Assembly (NCBI GenBank): GCA_003280005.1
Contig: QCGH01000004.1
Location: forward strand, 1-64,000
DNA length: 64,000 bases
Source: Pelagibacteraceae bacterium AG-365-D07
Lineage (GTDB): Bacteria > Pseudomonadota > Alphaproteobacteria > Pelagibacterales > Pelagibacteraceae
Direction: 5' to 3'
Shown: one piece after another, positions 53,905 through 64,000 of the stretch
Layout of the letters: the number at the start of each line of letters is the position of its first letter
How positions within the stretch are numbered: the stretch's first letter is position 1
Made by a program: the position numbers and the translations under genes
Notes under the pieces: model-generated
What the model was told of the DNA's origin: nothing
The model's input: the letters and a program-made list of their open reading frames with translations, nothing else
Databases searched by the model: none

Positions 53905-55622
53905 CAAATATCTGCATATACTTTAACTTCATTTTTTCCACCTGGATGAGTGGGTGCTCCAAGATAAGCTGGACCTACTGTTTGTGCATATTTCCATAGT
54001 GTTCCATTACCAAAATTTATTTTTTTTGGTTTCCATTTTTTCTTACGGGCTGCTAATTGTTTTTTTGTAAGTCGAACATTTATTGTGCCTTTTTTAGCGT
54101 CGATATCAATAATATCTCCATTACGTAGAAGTGCAATTGGACCACCTACCGATGCTTCTGGACCTACATGTCCAATACAAAAACCTCTTGTTGCACCAGA
54201 AAATCTTCCATCTGTGATTAAAGCTACTTTTTCACCTTTGCCTTGCCCATAGATTGCTCCTGTAGTTTGAAGCATTTCTCTCATTCCTGGACCACCTTTG
54301 GGACCCTCATATCTAATAATAATTATATCTCCATCTTTGTATTTCTTATTTTTAACAGCTTTGTATGCACTTTCTTCATTATCAAAACATCTTGCTTTTC
54401 CAGTAAATTGCAATTTTTTTAATCCTGCAATTTTAACTATTCCACCATCTGGAGCTAGATTACCTCTTAAACCAACAACTCCTCCATCTGCTGAGAGTGG
54501 ATTGTTATACATTCTCATTACTTTTTGTTTTGGATTAAATTTTATTTTTTTTAAATTTTCTTTCATTGTCTTTCCTGTAACAGTCATACAATCGCCGTGT
54601 ATATATCCTCCCTCATAAAGAGTTTTTAAAAGCATTGGTACTCCACCAGCCTTCCACATATCTTTTGCAACATATTTGCCTCCAGGTTTAAGGTCTGCTA
54701 AATATGGTGTCTTTTTAAAAATTTTAGCAACATCCATTAGATCAAACTTAATACCAATTTCATTTGCTATAGCTGGAAGATGTAATGCTGCGTTTGTTGA
54801 ACCTCCTGTAGCGGCAACTATTGTAGCTGCATTTTCTAACGCTTTTCTAGATACAATATCTCTAGGTCTAATATTTTTTGATAATAAATTCATTACTGCT
54901 TTTCCACTATCTAATGCATATTTATCTCTTTTTACATATGGAGCAGGTGTTCCTGCAGAATAAGGAAGTGCCAAACCTATGGCTTCAGATACACATGCCA
55001 TTGTATTTGCTGTAAATTGTCCACCACATGCTCCTGCGCTAGGACAAGCTTTTAATTCAAGTTTTCTTAAAGCATGTGCGGTCATTTTACCTGAAGAATA
55101 TTTTCCTACACCTTCAAATACATCAACAACTGTTACATCCTTTCCATTAAATCTACCTGGCAATATAGATCCACCGTAAATAAAAACACTTGGAACATTT
55201 AATCTTACCATTGCCATCATTAAACCAGGCAAAGATTTATCACAACCGGCAAGACCAACCAACGCATCATAACAATGTCCTCTAACGGTTAATTCGGTAG
55301 AGTCAGCAATAACATCTCTGGAGATTAATGATGATTTCATTCCTTCATGACCCATCGCGATACCATCTGTTACTGTTATAGTACAAAATTCTCTTGGAGT
55401 TCCTCCTCTTTGATAAACACCTTTTTTGACAGATTGTGCCTGTCTCATTAATGCAATGTTGCATGGAGCTGCCTCATTCCATGTTGAAACTACACCAACG
55501 AAAGGCTTTGCCACATCCTTCTCTGTAAGTTTCATTGCATAATAAAATGATCTTTGTGGTGCCTTATCTGGACCTAAAGTTGTATGTCTACTTGGTAATT
55601 TTTTTTTGTTAAATTTTTTCAT
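53904..55622 (-). CDS. ilvD: dihydroxy-acid dehydratase
   Basis: A 572-residue Fe-S dehydratase making the 2-oxo acid precursors of valine and isoleucine. Cluster cysteines: APCN (about 52-55), GCDKSLPG (near 126) and SAGACGGQF (near 195). [16 protein letters not shown] and the terminal [20 protein letters not shown] (near 471) are also typical. It follows valS directly (one shared base), so branched-chain synthesis and valine tRNA charging are in one transcript. Confidence 0.97.
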   Translation of the reverse strand: MKKFNKKKLPSRHTTLGPDKAPQRSFYYAMKLTEKDVAKPFVGVVSTWNEAAPCNIALMRQAQSVKKGVYQRGGTPREFCTITVTDGIAMGHEGMKSSLISRDVIADSTELTVRGHCYDALVGLAGCDKSLPGLMMAMVRLNVPSVFIYGGSILPGRFNGKDVTVVDVFEGVGKYSSGKMTAHALRKLELKACPSAGACGGQFTANTMACVSEAIGLALPYSAGTPAPYVKRDKYALDSGKAVMNLLSKNIRPRDIVSRKALENAATIVAATGGSTNAALHLPAIANEIGIKFDLMDVAKIFKKTPYLADLKPGGKYVAKDMWKAGGVPMLLKTLYEGGYIHGDCMTVTGKTMKENLKKIKFNPKQKVMRMYNNPLSADGGVVGLRGNLAPDGGIVKIAGLKKLQFTGKARCFDNEESAYKAVKNKKYKDGDIIIIRYEGPKGGPGMREMLQTTGAIYGQGKGEKVALITDGRFSGATRGFCIGHVGPEASVGGPIALLRNGDIIDIDAKKGTINVRLTKKQLAARKKKWKPKKINFGNGTLWKYAQTVGPAYLGAPTHPGGKNEVKVYADI

Positions 55623-58249
55623 TATAAAGTTTCTAAGGTTAGTTGTAATTTTTTAACATCTTTTTCTAAATTATTAAAGTTTGTTCTTTCCTGATCAATA
55701 AGCTCTTTGGGTGCCTTTTCAACAAAGTTATTGTTAACCAATCTTTGATTTATTTTATCCATTTCTTTATTTAATTTATCTAATTTTTTTTTAAGCGTAT
55801 CTTTCACACGATTTAAATTAACATCTTCATCAAAATAAATTTTAAATAATTCACCATCTAAGATTAAAGATGCTGATGATTTATTAAGATCTTTATTTAA
55901 TAGATTTTTAATTCTTCCTAATTTCATTAAAATCGTTTTATTTTTATCAAAAAAATATTTTATTTCATTATTAGTTTTTTCTAAAGAAAGTTCAATAAGT
56001 GAACCTGGCGGTACGCCTAGCTCGTTTTTAAATGATCTAATTGTTGTAATGAATTCTATAATCTTGTTTACTTCTAAATGTGATTTATCAGTTTTGCCCT
56101 TCTCATCCAACCAATTTGCAAACATTAAATAGTCTTTGCTATTTTTATCAAGTTTATTATTCAACCATACTTCCTCTGTAATAAAAGGAATAAATGGATG
56201 TAAAATAATCAATATTTCTCTAAATATAAATGCAGAAACATTTCTAGTTTCTTCCTTGATCATCTGATTATTAGAATAATAAATAGTTTTAGAAAGCTCT
56301 AAATACCAATCACAAAATGAGTGCCATACAAATTGATATACTTTTTTTGAAGCTTCATCAAATCTATAATCCTTAATATTTTTTTTTACATTTTCTTTTA
56401 CTAATAAAAATTCAGTAATAATCCATTTATTAATATTTTCATTTATATGGTTAGGTTTATTTATATTATCGAAGTTACAACTATTTTGAATTAGAAAATT
56501 ATTAGCATTCCATATTTTATTTAAGAAATTTCTATATCCTTTTACCCTGTCTTCTGAGAGTTTTACATCTCGCCCGGGAGATGCCATCGATAGAAGAGTA
56601 AATCTTAATGCATCAGCACTATACTTATCTATTAGTTCAAGTGGATCAATTACATTTCCTTTAGATTTGGACATTTTTTGTCCTTTCTCATCTCTTACTA
56701 AGGCATGAACATAAATATCTTTGAATGGTTCTTTATCTAAAAATTCCATCCCAAACATCATCATTCTTGCTACCCAGAAAAAAATTATATCAAAACCAGT
56801 AACTAAAACTGTCGTAGGATAAAAATTATGAAGATATTCATTTTTTTGAGGCCAACCTAATGTAGCAAATGGCCATAAACCAGAGGAAAACCAAGTGTCC
56901 AAAACATCCTCATCTCTTTTTAATTCAACATTTTTTTTATAAAATTTTTTTGCTTTTAAATTTGCGGTATCCTCATCTAATTCAACAAAAATTTTACCAT
57001 CAGGTCCATACCATGCAGGAATTTGATGGCCCCACCATAGTTGTCTTGAAATACACCAAGGCTCAATATTATCCATCCATTGAAAATATGTTTTTGACCA
57101 ATTATCTGGAAAAAAATTAGTTTTTTTTACCCTTACTATTTCTTTAGCTTTAATAGATAATTTTTTAGCATCTGCAAACCATTGTTCTGTTAAATATGGC
57201 TCAATAATAGAATTTGATCTATCGCCATAAGGTACTTTGTTTTTTATCTTCTCTTCTTTTACAAAAAAATCTTTTTCAATTAGTAATTTAATTATTTTTT
57301 TTCTTGCATCAAACCTATCTAATCCTAAAAATTGCTTGGGAGCGTTATTATTAATTTTACCATCATCAGTTAAAATATTTAATATTTCCAAATTGTTTCT
57401 TTGGCCTACCTCATAATCATTAAAATCATGTGCAGGAGTAATTTTAACTGCACCAGTTCCTTGTTCTGGATCAGCATATTCATCTTCAATAATTTTAATT
57501 TTTCTATTTACAATTGGAATTATTGCATTTTTACCAATTATTTTTTTATATCGCTCATCTGACGGATTAACAGCTATAGCTGTATCACCTAACATCGTTT
57601 CAGGTCTAGTGGTTGCAATTGTAATAAATTCACTAGAATTTTCTATTTGATATTTAATATAATAAAGTTTTGAATTTACTTCTCTCTGGTCAACCTCTAA
57701 GTCTGAAATAGCGGTTTTTAAAACTGTATCCCAATTAACCAGTTTTTTTGATTTAAAAATCAAACCTTTATTGTAAAGATCAACAAATACTTTTCTTACT
57801 GAGTCTGAAAGATTATCGTCCATTGTGAATGCGTTTCTAGACCAATCGCATGAACAACCTAATTTTTTTAATTGGTTAATTATAATATCACCATATTGAT
57901 TTTTCCAATCCCATACTTTTTTGACAAAATTTTCTCTACCAATATCGTCTTTCTTGATACCTTCATTTTCTAATTTTCTCTCTACAAGTGCCTGAGTTGC
58001 TATCCCGGCATGATCAGTTCCCGGTTGCCATAAAGTTTCAAAATTATTCATTCTATGAAATCTAACAAGTAAATCCTGGATTGAATTATTTAAAGCATGG
58101 CCCATATGTAAACTGCCAGTTACATTTGGTGGTGGAATTACAATTGAAAATTTTTTATTATTTTTTTTGGGTTTAAATAATTTATTTTTTTCCCAATAAT
58201 TGTAAATTTTATCTTCAATATTTTTATGATTATATTTATCTAAGCTCAT
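55622..58249 (-). CDS. valS: valyl-tRNA synthetase
   Basis: An 875-residue class I synthetase. [17 protein letters not shown] (about 38-54) is the HIGH motif, the CP1 editing domain contains [17 protein letters not shown], and the [12 protein letters not shown] loop lies near 518. The C-terminal coiled coil (about 805-870, Lys/Leu/Asn heptads) contacts the tRNA. Length and order are normal. It is followed by ilvD with a one-base overlap and preceded by aepY nine bases upstream. Confidence 0.97.
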   Translation of the reverse strand: MSLDKYNHKNIEDKIYNYWEKNKLFKPKKNNKKFSIVIPPPNVTGSLHMGHALNNSIQDLLVRFHRMNNFETLWQPGTDHAGIATQALVERKLENEGIKKDDIGRENFVKKVWDWKNQYGDIIINQLKKLGCSCDWSRNAFTMDDNLSDSVRKVFVDLYNKGLIFKSKKLVNWDTVLKTAISDLEVDQREVNSKLYYIKYQIENSSEFITIATTRPETMLGDTAIAVNPSDERYKKIIGKNAIIPIVNRKIKIIEDEYADPEQGTGAVKITPAHDFNDYEVGQRNNLEILNILTDDGKINNNAPKQFLGLDRFDARKKIIKLLIEKDFFVKEEKIKNKVPYGDRSNSIIEPYLTEQWFADAKKLSIKAKEIVRVKKTNFFPDNWSKTYFQWMDNIEPWCISRQLWWGHQIPAWYGPDGKIFVELDEDTANLKAKKFYKKNVELKRDEDVLDTWFSSGLWPFATLGWPQKNEYLHNFYPTTVLVTGFDIIFFWVARMMMFGMEFLDKEPFKDIYVHALVRDEKGQKMSKSKGNVIDPLELIDKYSADALRFTLLSMASPGRDVKLSEDRVKGYRNFLNKIWNANNFLIQNSCNFDNINKPNHINENINKWIITEFLLVKENVKKNIKDYRFDEASKKVYQFVWHSFCDWYLELSKTIYYSNNQMIKEETRNVSAFIFREILIILHPFIPFITEEVWLNNKLDKNSKDYLMFANWLDEKGKTDKSHLEVNKIIEFITTIRSFKNELGVPPGSLIELSLEKTNNEIKYFFDKNKTILMKLGRIKNLLNKDLNKSSASLILDGELFKIYFDEDVNLNRVKDTLKKKLDKLNKEMDKINQRLVNNNFVEKAPKELIDQERTNFNNLEKDVKKLQLTLETL

Positions 58250-58258
58250 TTATATATT

Positions 58259-59350
58259 TTAACTCATAAATATTTTTTTTATATTTTTTAAATTGATAGG
58301 TCTAGGTAGGTTTTTAAGTTTACAATTAGTAACACATACTTCAAGAAAGCTTAATTTTTTCGAATTTAAGAAAGATTTGATTTTTTTATTAATATCCAAT
58401 TTAGATGTTATTTTATAATAATTTTTAAATCCTAAGCTATTTGTTAATTTTTTTATATTAACATTGTTCATAAAAGTAGATTGCCCACCGACTGAATCAT
58501 GAGTGTTATTATTTAATAAAATATATTTTAGATTATTTGATCCGAATGACCCTACAGATTTAATGGATCCCAAATGCATAAGAAAAGAACCATCACCATC
58601 AATACAAATAATTTTTTTTTTTGTATTTAATGAGTATCCCAATGCAACAGATGAAGTGTGGCCCATTCCACCTACCATATAAAAATCTTTTCCATTTCTA
58701 ATATTATATTTTTTTCTAACGTACATTATTTCTCTCGAATTATAGCCAGTACTTGAAATTATTTGAGATTTTTTATTTAAATTTTCCAAAAGTATTTTAA
58801 GAAAATATTCTTTATCAAGATTGAATTTGTTTATCTTTTTTCTAGAAAATGATTTTTTAATTGTCCCTTTTTTAATTAAACATGCAGCAATTTCATTATT
58901 TTTTTTTGCATTTTTAATGATTGAAGCAAATTTTTTTAAATCTTTTGCATTTTCAATAATTGTATATTTGATTTTTAGTAAGTCTAAAAGATTTCTAGTT
59001 ATTTTACCTTTTTCCACGTGTTGAGGCTCATCATTAATGTTTGGCGATCCTCTCCAACCAATAATTAATATAAGTGGAATCGAATATACATTTTTATTAG
59101 CAATAGAAATAAGTGGATTTATAGCATTTGATAAACCTGAATTTTGCATATATATAACCGGAATTTTTTTTGTCGAAAGATAGTAACCTATACCTATCGA
59201 TATTGCTGAACCTTCATTGGTTGCAACTATATGATTTTTTTTATTTTGTAGGTACATTGATAATTCTTTTAAAATACTATCGGGCACACCAGTATAAAAA
59301 TCTGAATTATTTTTTTTTAGTATATTTACCAATGACTCAATTTCAATCAT
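58259..59350 (-). CDS. aepY: phosphonopyruvate decarboxylase
   Basis: A 363-residue thiamine-diphosphate enzyme that converts phosphonopyruvate to phosphonoacetaldehyde, pulling the unfavourable PEP mutase reaction forward. Landmarks: FYTGVPDSILKELS (about 17-30), ATNEGSAISIGIGYYLS (the glutamate that activates ThDP), QNSGLSNAINPL, the ThDP motif CIDGDGSFLMHLGS and NNTHDSVGGQST, typical of Ppd. I use the ATG at 59350; it overlaps the pepM stop by eight bases, so the two are coupled. A longer frame to a TTG at 59404 lies within pepM and has no family match. Confidence 0.93.
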   Translation of the reverse strand: MIEIESLVNILKKNNSDFYTGVPDSILKELSMYLQNKKNHIVATNEGSAISIGIGYYLSTKKIPVIYMQNSGLSNAINPLISIANKNVYSIPLILIIGWRGSPNINDEPQHVEKGKITRNLLDLLKIKYTIIENAKDLKKFASIIKNAKKNNEIAACLIKKGTIKKSFSRKKINKFNLDKEYFLKILLENLNKKSQIISSTGYNSREIMYVRKKYNIRNGKDFYMVGGMGHTSSVALGYSLNTKKKIICIDGDGSFLMHLGSIKSVGSFGSNNLKYILLNNNTHDSVGGQSTFMNNVNIKKLTNSLGFKNYYKITSKLDINKKIKSFLNSKKLSFLEVCVTNCKLKNLPRPINLKNIKKIFMS

Positions 59351-60644
59351 TTGAAATAAGATTAATAATTTTTTTAATTGATATGATTTTTTTTTCTGTC
59401 TCAAAAGATCTAGAATTTTTCAATATCTTTTTTGCTGTATCTATCATTGCAGGATATGCTGCTCGCAACATATGATTAGCATAAATTACAATTTTAAAAT
59501 TATTTTTAATTAATTCTTTTTCATACACTTTGGAATATGTTGATGGGACAGCAACTAGTGGAATAAAATATTTACTTTTTTTAAATTTTTTTGCAAAAGA
59601 AAATATTTGATTAGGTGTTTTTTCTTTACTGTGAATTAAAATTCCATCAGCACCCGCCTTTGAATATATTTCAGCCCTATTAAGTGCATCTTTTAAAGAT
59701 TTTCCAAGTATAAAACTTTCAATTCTTGCTAAAACCAAAAAGTCATTGGAAGTTCTTGAGCTGCATATTTTTTTTATCTTTTTTGCAAAGGAATGTGGGG
59801 AGTCTTGTTTGGCACCCGACTGATCTTTAAATAAAGAATTTTTTTTTGAACCTACTTTATCTTCTATTATCATCGCGGATACACCAATTCTTTCAAGTGA
59901 TCTTGCTAAAAATGATATGTGTTCATACTGGCCACCATTATCTGCATCAAAAATAACTGGCTTATTCGTAACATCAAGTAAATCATTTAAAGATGAAATT
60001 CTTGAAGAATAATCAACCGATTGGTTATCAGGTTTACCCTTGGTGGCAGAGTCTGTTAAGCTAGAAGACCACATTGCATCAAATTCTTCAAAATTATTTT
60101 TTTTTATTACTTTCAAATTTTCAATAATTAACCCAACTAAAGAATTGTGCGACTCTAAAATTCTTACAATTTTTTTAGAATTAATCAGCCTTTTTAATTT
60201 TGCAACACGATGTACCGTTCTACCTGAAAAATTTGAAATTTTGTCCTTTTGAAAGTTTTTATCACTAAGTTTATAATATTTAGGTTCTATTAATTTTGCA
60301 TTTATTTTTTTTAAGTTTTTGATAACTTTTTTTCTTATAGAAATTCTGTGATCAAATAACCAATCATTAGAATGAACAAGGTAATCTGGTTTTAAAGATT
60401 GTAAATTTTTACGATAATCAACATCGTTTTCGGGTACAACCTTAAAAACTGTTTTAACACTCTTTACTAACATTTCTCTATTTTTATAATCGAGATTAGG
60501 TATAGTTTTATATTGAGATATAGCGCTATCTGTCATTAGACCTACAATTACATCGCCATAGGAATTTGCAATTTTAAGTAATCTGATGTGCCCTTCATGC
60601 AAAAAATCAATTGCCAAAGGTACATAAACTTTTTTTTTTGTCAT
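59343..60644 (-). CDS. pepM: phosphoenolpyruvate mutase with N-terminal nucleotidyltransferase domain
   Basis: A 433-residue fusion. Residues 1 to about 145 are a cytidylyltransferase-type domain with the HxGH motif (HEGH, 16-19) and a later RISIRKKVIKNL segment. Residues about 155-430 are PEP mutase: WSSSLTDSATKG (192-203), metal-binding DADNGG (233-238) and the diagnostic EDKVGSKKNSLF (261-272), which separates true mutases from isocitrate lyase relatives. It forms the C-P bond of phosphonates. The fusion plan recalls Fom1 and other bifunctional mutases that also make CMP-phosphonates. It is the first gene of a two-gene operon with aepY; no transaminase or alcohol dehydrogenase follows. Confidence 0.92.
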   Translation of the reverse strand: MTKKKVYVPLAIDFLHEGHIRLLKIANSYGDVIVGLMTDSAISQYKTIPNLDYKNREMLVKSVKTVFKVVPENDVDYRKNLQSLKPDYLVHSNDWLFDHRISIRKKVIKNLKKINAKLIEPKYYKLSDKNFQKDKISNFSGRTVHRVAKLKRLINSKKIVRILESHNSLVGLIIENLKVIKKNNFEEFDAMWSSSLTDSATKGKPDNQSVDYSSRISSLNDLLDVTNKPVIFDADNGGQYEHISFLARSLERIGVSAMIIEDKVGSKKNSLFKDQSGAKQDSPHSFAKKIKKICSSRTSNDFLVLARIESFILGKSLKDALNRAEIYSKAGADGILIHSKEKTPNQIFSFAKKFKKSKYFIPLVAVPSTYSKVYEKELIKNNFKIVIYANHMLRAAYPAMIDTAKKILKNSRSFETEKKIISIKKIINLISND

Positions 60645-60982
60645 AAAAAATTTTTATTATTTACCTGAACTTATATGAATATTGAAAATTCAGCTACTTA
60701 ATCAATTTATTTAATATATTAATAAATTAAAAAATACAACACTGATGTGATTAAATAAATTAATAAAAAAAATAACAATGTTTAAAAAAAAATTAAAAAG
60801 ATCATAAATTTACTGAATTGTAGATCTGAGAAATAGTGTTATTAAGCAAAAATAAATGGTTTAAAATAAATTTAAGTTAAAAATTAAGGAAATATTTATT
60901 CTTATTCTTTTCTGACTTGTACAATCTAAGACTAGGTGTATAAATACTTTGAAGCTGAAACATTAATTTCATTACTATCCAT
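60645..60982. other. AT-rich intergenic stretch
   Basis: About 340 bases between the divergent pepM gene and tRNA-Cys. No coding frame of note. Near the pepM start there is an inverted repeat CTGAA (60665-60669) and TTCAG (60689-60693). The right end holds the tRNA promoter. I see nothing else in it. Confidence 0.6.
60917..60944 (+). promoter_or_regulatory. promoter of tRNA-Cys (and perhaps tRNA-Asn)
   Basis: TTGTAC (60917-60922), 16-base spacer, TATAAA (60939-60944); the tRNA begins 38 bases after the -10 box. Confidence 0.45.
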
Positions 60983-61056
60983 GGCAACGTGGCGGAATGG
61001 TTACGCAGAGGATTGCAAATCCTTTTACCCCAGTTCGATTCTGGGCGTTGCCTCCA
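60983..61056 (+). tRNA. tRNA-Cys (GCA)
   Basis: Cloverleaf: acceptor GGCAACG/CGTTGCC, anticodon loop TTGCAAA giving GCA, T arm with AGTTCGATTCT, discriminator T, encoded CCA ending at 61056. Confidence 0.97.
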
Positions 61057-61108
61057 AAAAAAACTATTGAGTTCTAATTAAAAAAAAGTAAGTTGACTTA
61101 AATTATAT

Positions 61109-61184
61109 TCCTCGGTAGCTCAGTTGGTAGAGCAGTTGACTGTTAATCAATTGGTCGCAGGTTCGAGTCCTGCCCGAGGAGCCA
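61109..61184 (+). tRNA. tRNA-Asn (GUU)
   Basis: Cloverleaf: acceptor TCCTCGG/CCGAGGA, anticodon loop CTGTTAA giving GTT, T arm GCAGGTTCGAGTCCTGC, discriminator G, encoded CCA ending at 61184. It follows tRNA-Cys by 52 bases and is a substrate for Tgt. Confidence 0.97.
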
Positions 61185-61191
61185 AAAAATA

Positions 61192-61560
61192 TTAACCAAC
61201 TTTTGACATTAACGAATTTAAATTTAAATTTTTTGAAAATTTAGTTTTTTGATCTTCTGATAATTCAGAAAATAATTTTACCAAAAAATTATAATTTACA
61301 TTCATGTGTCCTTCTTTAGATTTTTCTAAATTAATTAAATATTCTGAAAAATCTTCAAAAAAATAGTTTATCGGTACTTTTAAATAGTTTGATAGTTGTA
61401 GCAATCTTAATGAACTTACACCGTTAGTTCCCTTTTCATATTTTTGAATTTGTTGAAACGTTACGTTTATTGCTTTTGCAACTTTTGTTTGTGTTAAACC
61501 TAATGCCAATCTTCTTAATTTAAGTTTATTACCAAGATGTTTGTTAAAATTTTGTTCCAT
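61192..61560 (-). CDS. XRE-family helix-turn-helix regulator
   Basis: A 122-residue protein with an HTH_3 domain at about residues 11-66 (KLRRLALGLTQTKVAKAINV, FQQIQKYEKGTNGVSS), the layout shared by many alphaproteobacterial chromosomal regulators of this length. The C-terminal part is helical and may mediate dimerisation. Its targets are unknown. It lies between tRNA-Asn and the amino-acid transporter genes, transcribed toward the tRNAs, with about 156 bases upstream for its own promoter. It may or may not control the transporter. Confidence 0.88.
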   Translation of the reverse strand: MEQNFNKHLGNKLKLRRLALGLTQTKVAKAINVTFQQIQKYEKGTNGVSSLRLLQLSNYLKVPINYFFEDFSEYLINLEKSKEGHMNVNYNFLVKLFSELSEDQKTKFSKNLNLNSLMSKVG

Positions 61561-61716
61561 TTATTGACCCCTCAATTAATTTCCGCAGCTATTAGTTAAG
61601 TGTATTTATAGATTTAATGCAAGATATAAAATTTTTTTATTTTAATGGATTTTTAAATAATTTTAAAAGCTGTCAAGTACAATTTTGCACAAATTGGACA
61701 CTGTAGTTTAGAACTT

Positions 61717-62451
61717 TTATAAAATTTGACTTAAGAATAATTTAGTTCTATCGCTCTTAGGATTAGCAAAAAACTCTTTTGTTTCTGCTCTTTCAACGAT
61801 CATACCTTCATCCATAAATATAACTTCATCTGCAACTTCTTTAGCAAAACCCATTTCATGTGTTACAACAATCATTGTCATTCCTGCCTTTGCTAAGTTT
61901 ACCATTGCATCTAAGACCTCTTTAATCATTTCTGGATCTAAGGCAGAAGTAGGTTCGTCAAAAAGCATTATTTTTGGCTCCATGCATAATGCTCTTGCTA
62001 TTGCACACCTTTGTTGTTGTCCACCTGAGAGTTGGCCGGGATATTTTAAAGCTTGATCTGCAATTTGTACTTTTTCTAGGTGTTGCATTGCTAAGTCTTC
62101 TGCATCTTTTTTTGGCATTTGTTTAACCCAAATAGGAGCGAGAGTACAATTATCTAGTATTGATAAATGAGGAAATAAATTAAATTGTTGAAAAACCATT
62201 CCAACTTCAGCTCTTATTTTCTCAATATTTTTTGTATTTTCACTTAATTCATTGCCATCAACAATTATTTGACCCTCTTGGTGCTCCTCAAGTCGATTTA
62301 TACATCTAATTAAAGTTGATTTACCTGAACCTGAAGGTCCGCAAACAACAATTTTTTTATTTTTCTCTACCTCTAAATTAATATTTTTTAAAACTTGAAA
62401 CTCTCCAAACCATTTATTTACATCTCTAATTTGAATTATTTGATTTGACAT
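61717..62451 (-). CDS. aapP: amino-acid ABC transporter ATP-binding protein
   Basis: A 244-residue ABC ATPase of the polar amino-acid class. Walker [13 protein letters not shown] (38-49), Q-loop [14 protein letters not shown], signature [15 protein letters not shown], Walker [15 protein letters not shown] and the H-loop VVTHEMGFA. It energises uptake through AapQM. The start is six bases after the permease stop. General L-amino-acid transport is consistent with SAR11 dependence on dissolved amino acids. Confidence 0.94.
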   Translation of the reverse strand: MSNQIIQIRDVNKWFGEFQVLKNINLEVEKNKKIVVCGPSGSGKSTLIRCINRLEEHQEGQIIVDGNELSENTKNIEKIRAEVGMVFQQFNLFPHLSILDNCTLAPIWVKQMPKKDAEDLAMQHLEKVQIADQALKYPGQLSGGQQQRCAIARALCMEPKIMLFDEPTSALDPEMIKEVLDAMVNLAKAGMTMIVVTHEMGFAKEVADEVIFMDEGMIVERAETKEFFANPKSDRTKLFLSQIL

Positions 62452-62457
62452 TTAGTT

Positions 62458-63891
62458 TTATCTCTCTGTTTTATATTTAATTTCTAAATTATAGCTATAT
62501 TTACTCATTGCATAACAAATTATCCAGAAAATAATTGCAGCAAAGACATAGCCCTCCATCGCAAAACCCAGCCATTCGGGGTTGGTTTTGGCCAAATTTA
62601 ACATTCCAACAATTTCTAATAATCCAACAACAAAAATTAGTGGAGTATCTTTAACTAATGCTAAAAAGGTATTTGCAATTCCTGGTATTACAAGTTTTAA
62701 AGCTTGTGGCAAAATTACAAAAATATGCATTTTCCAATAACCCATGCCTAAAGATTTTGCAGCATCATATTGACCTCTTGGTAAAGCTTGTAAGCCACCT
62801 CTGATTACTTCAGCCACATATGCGGCTTCAAATAAAGATATTGCAATTATACATCTGACTAGCTTGTCAACGTAAACATCCTGAGGAAGAAACATAGGGA
62901 ACATCACAGATGACATAAATAATACAGTAATTAATGGAACGCCTCTCCAAAATTCTATAAATCCTATGCATATGTATCTAATTAATGGAAAATCCGACCT
63001 TCTTCCTAGGGCTAATGCCATACCTATTGGAAAGCAAAATATAAGACAGAAAAAAGAAATTATAAAAGTTAATGATAATCCGCCCCATGCACCAGTTTCT
63101 ACCCAAACCAAACCTTCAATCATTCCAAGTTCAATATATTCCTCAAAGAAAAATACGTATTTAAGAAGAATATAAAATGTTATTGGGACAATTAAAAAAT
63201 AGTACAATTTAAATTTGTTAGGAATAAAAAACCCTAAAATTATTGATATTGCTGCAGCAATAATTCCATATGAAAAATCAAAGAAAATTCTTCCACCAGA
63301 AATAAAAAAATAAATAAATAAAAATGATATAAATGGGTAAATAACAACATAATATAGTGTTAAATATTTTTTGTATTTTTCAGTAGCAAAAAATCCAACA
63401 AGTCCTAAAGCAGTTAATGATATAAAAGATAAATTTATTCTCCATTGCTCAGCATTAGGATACATTCCATATATAAATCTTCTTAGCCATATTTTAATAT
63501 AAGTCCAACAAGCCCCTGTTCCAGTGCAAGCTTCTTTTGAGTCACCTGCTATATTAGCATCAATAATAAACCAGCTTAAAAAGGGAGGTAATGATTTAAT
63601 TATTACAAAAATAATTAGTAAAGTCAGTATGGCATTGAAATTATTGGTATTTATATTTTTATTAATAATATCAAGATTCTTGATTCCGGAATGTTCGACT
63701 CTAATAAAATAAAGACCTATAAAACCAATAATTAAAGGCAAAACAAAACTTAGAAACTCAGGCAAAAAGGAAGTGGCGTTTATAGAAAAAAATGAGTTTA
63801 AAAAAACATCTAAAATAGATATAAAAATTAAAAATATTCCTGAGTATAAGTAATTATTAAAATTATCTTTAGTAATATTAACAAATTTCAT
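62458..63891 (-). CDS. aapM: general L-amino-acid ABC transporter permease AapM
   Basis: A 477-residue permease with about nine to eleven helices. The long N-terminal membrane section, including the SWFIIDANIAGDSKEACTGTG periplasmic loop (quoted in part), separates AapM from the shorter glutamine permeases. The C-terminal part carries the EAA loop AAKSLGMGYWKMHIFVILPQA and the IEFWRGVPLITVLF segment that precedes it. It follows aapQ by a few bases on the same strand. Confidence 0.92.
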   Translation of the reverse strand: MKFVNITKDNFNNYLYSGIFLIFISILDVFLNSFFSINATSFLPEFLSFVLPLIIGFIGLYFIRVEHSGIKNLDIINKNINTNNFNAILTLLIIFVIIKSLPPFLSWFIIDANIAGDSKEACTGTGACWTYIKIWLRRFIYGMYPNAEQWRINLSFISLTALGLVGFFATEKYKKYLTLYYVVIYPFISFLFIYFFISGGRIFFDFSYGIIAAAISIILGFFIPNKFKLYYFLIVPITFYILLKYVFFFEEYIELGMIEGLVWVETGAWGGLSLTFIISFFCLIFCFPIGMALALGRRSDFPLIRYICIGFIEFWRGVPLITVLFMSSVMFPMFLPQDVYVDKLVRCIIAISLFEAAYVAEVIRGGLQALPRGQYDAAKSLGMGYWKMHIFVILPQALKLVIPGIANTFLALVKDTPLIFVVGLLEIVGMLNLAKTNPEWLGFAMEGYVFAAIIFWIICYAMSKYSYNLEIKYKTER

Positions 63892-63892
63892 T

Positions 63893-64000
63893 TTATTTCT
63901 CTTTAATGGCTATTTTTTTGTTATACCAATTCATCAATATTGAGATTGATACACTCAATGTTAAATAAGTTAACATTGTTATGGAAACAATTTCGATGGC
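63893..64000 (-). CDS. aapQ: general L-amino-acid ABC transporter permease AapQ, C-terminal end
   Basis: Only the last 35 residues are in the window (minus strand, frame open to the window edge, TAA at 63893-63895). They contain the final helix (IEIVSITMLTYLTLSVSISI) and a basic tail NWYNKKIAIKEK, typical of amino-acid permeases. The identification rests mainly on its place directly before aapM. Its stop is one base upstream of the aapM ATG. Confidence 0.8.
   Translation of the reverse strand, partial: AIEIVSITMLTYLTLSVSISILMNWYNKKIAIKEK

Noticed and set aside
54298-55179. Plus-strand frames opposite ilvD
   Set aside because: Shadows of the conserved ilvD gene; no motif of their own.

Overview
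The window looks like a piece of a SAR11-type alphaproteobacterial genome (Pelagibacterales, marine, streamlined). The base composition is very AT-rich and genes are packed with overlaps of a few bases or gaps of a few bases. Gene groups typical of alphaproteobacteria are present: sdhE next to recG; the run dgt, argS, nagZ, scpA, scpB, tatA, tatB, tatC, serS; and an AapQMP-type amino-acid ABC transporter. The assignment rests on gene content and composition only; no rRNA is in the window.

Layout. 1-3653: a plus-strand operon with the end of argC, a tiny lipoprotein, hom and two permeases, each joined by 1-4 base overlaps. 3654-12113: an accessory region. It holds an unassigned leader-like stretch, a methylguanine methyltransferase, a GC-rich candidate non-coding RNA with its own terminator, an overlooked 58-residue membrane protein, a tyrosine recombinase translationally coupled to a glycosyltransferase, and a minus-strand cluster (sulfotransferase-like protein, GIY-YIG protein, three more glycosyltransferase genes). 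It ends at the 3' side of tRNA-Glu. 12159-35714: core genes on both strands (recJ, glpX, sbmA-like, complex I accessory protein, nhaA, tatD, metG, holB, tmk, dacA, mltB, rarD, sdhE, recG, M48 protease, tgt, coaD, gyrA). 35714-51704: ssb, uvrA, secDF-yajC, serS, tatABC, scpAB, nagZ, argS, dgt, erpA, xth. 51696-60644: an Ldh-family dehydrogenase, a GDP-mannose synthesis gene, ilvD, valS and a two-gene phosphonate cassette (aepY, and pepM carrying an N-terminal nucleotidyltransferase domain). 60983-64000: tRNA-Cys, tRNA-Asn, an XRE regulator and the aapQMP transporter.

How the genes fit together. The accessory genes (glycosyltransferases, sulfotransferase, mannose-1-phosphate guanylyltransferase/isomerase, phosphonate cassette) all suggest cell-surface glycan or lipid decoration. 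In SAR11 such functions tend to be strain-specific and are often linked to phage avoidance. The core part supplies replication, repair, protein export, tRNA charging and cell-wall maintenance.

Points most worth checking: the GC-rich structured RNA at about 4352-4532; the pepM/aepY pair with no visible downstream enzyme; a Tgt protein in which all four zinc ligands appear replaced; a leader-like element with a Shine-Dalgarno sequence but no gene after it; and two small membrane-protein genes missed by ordinary length cut-offs.
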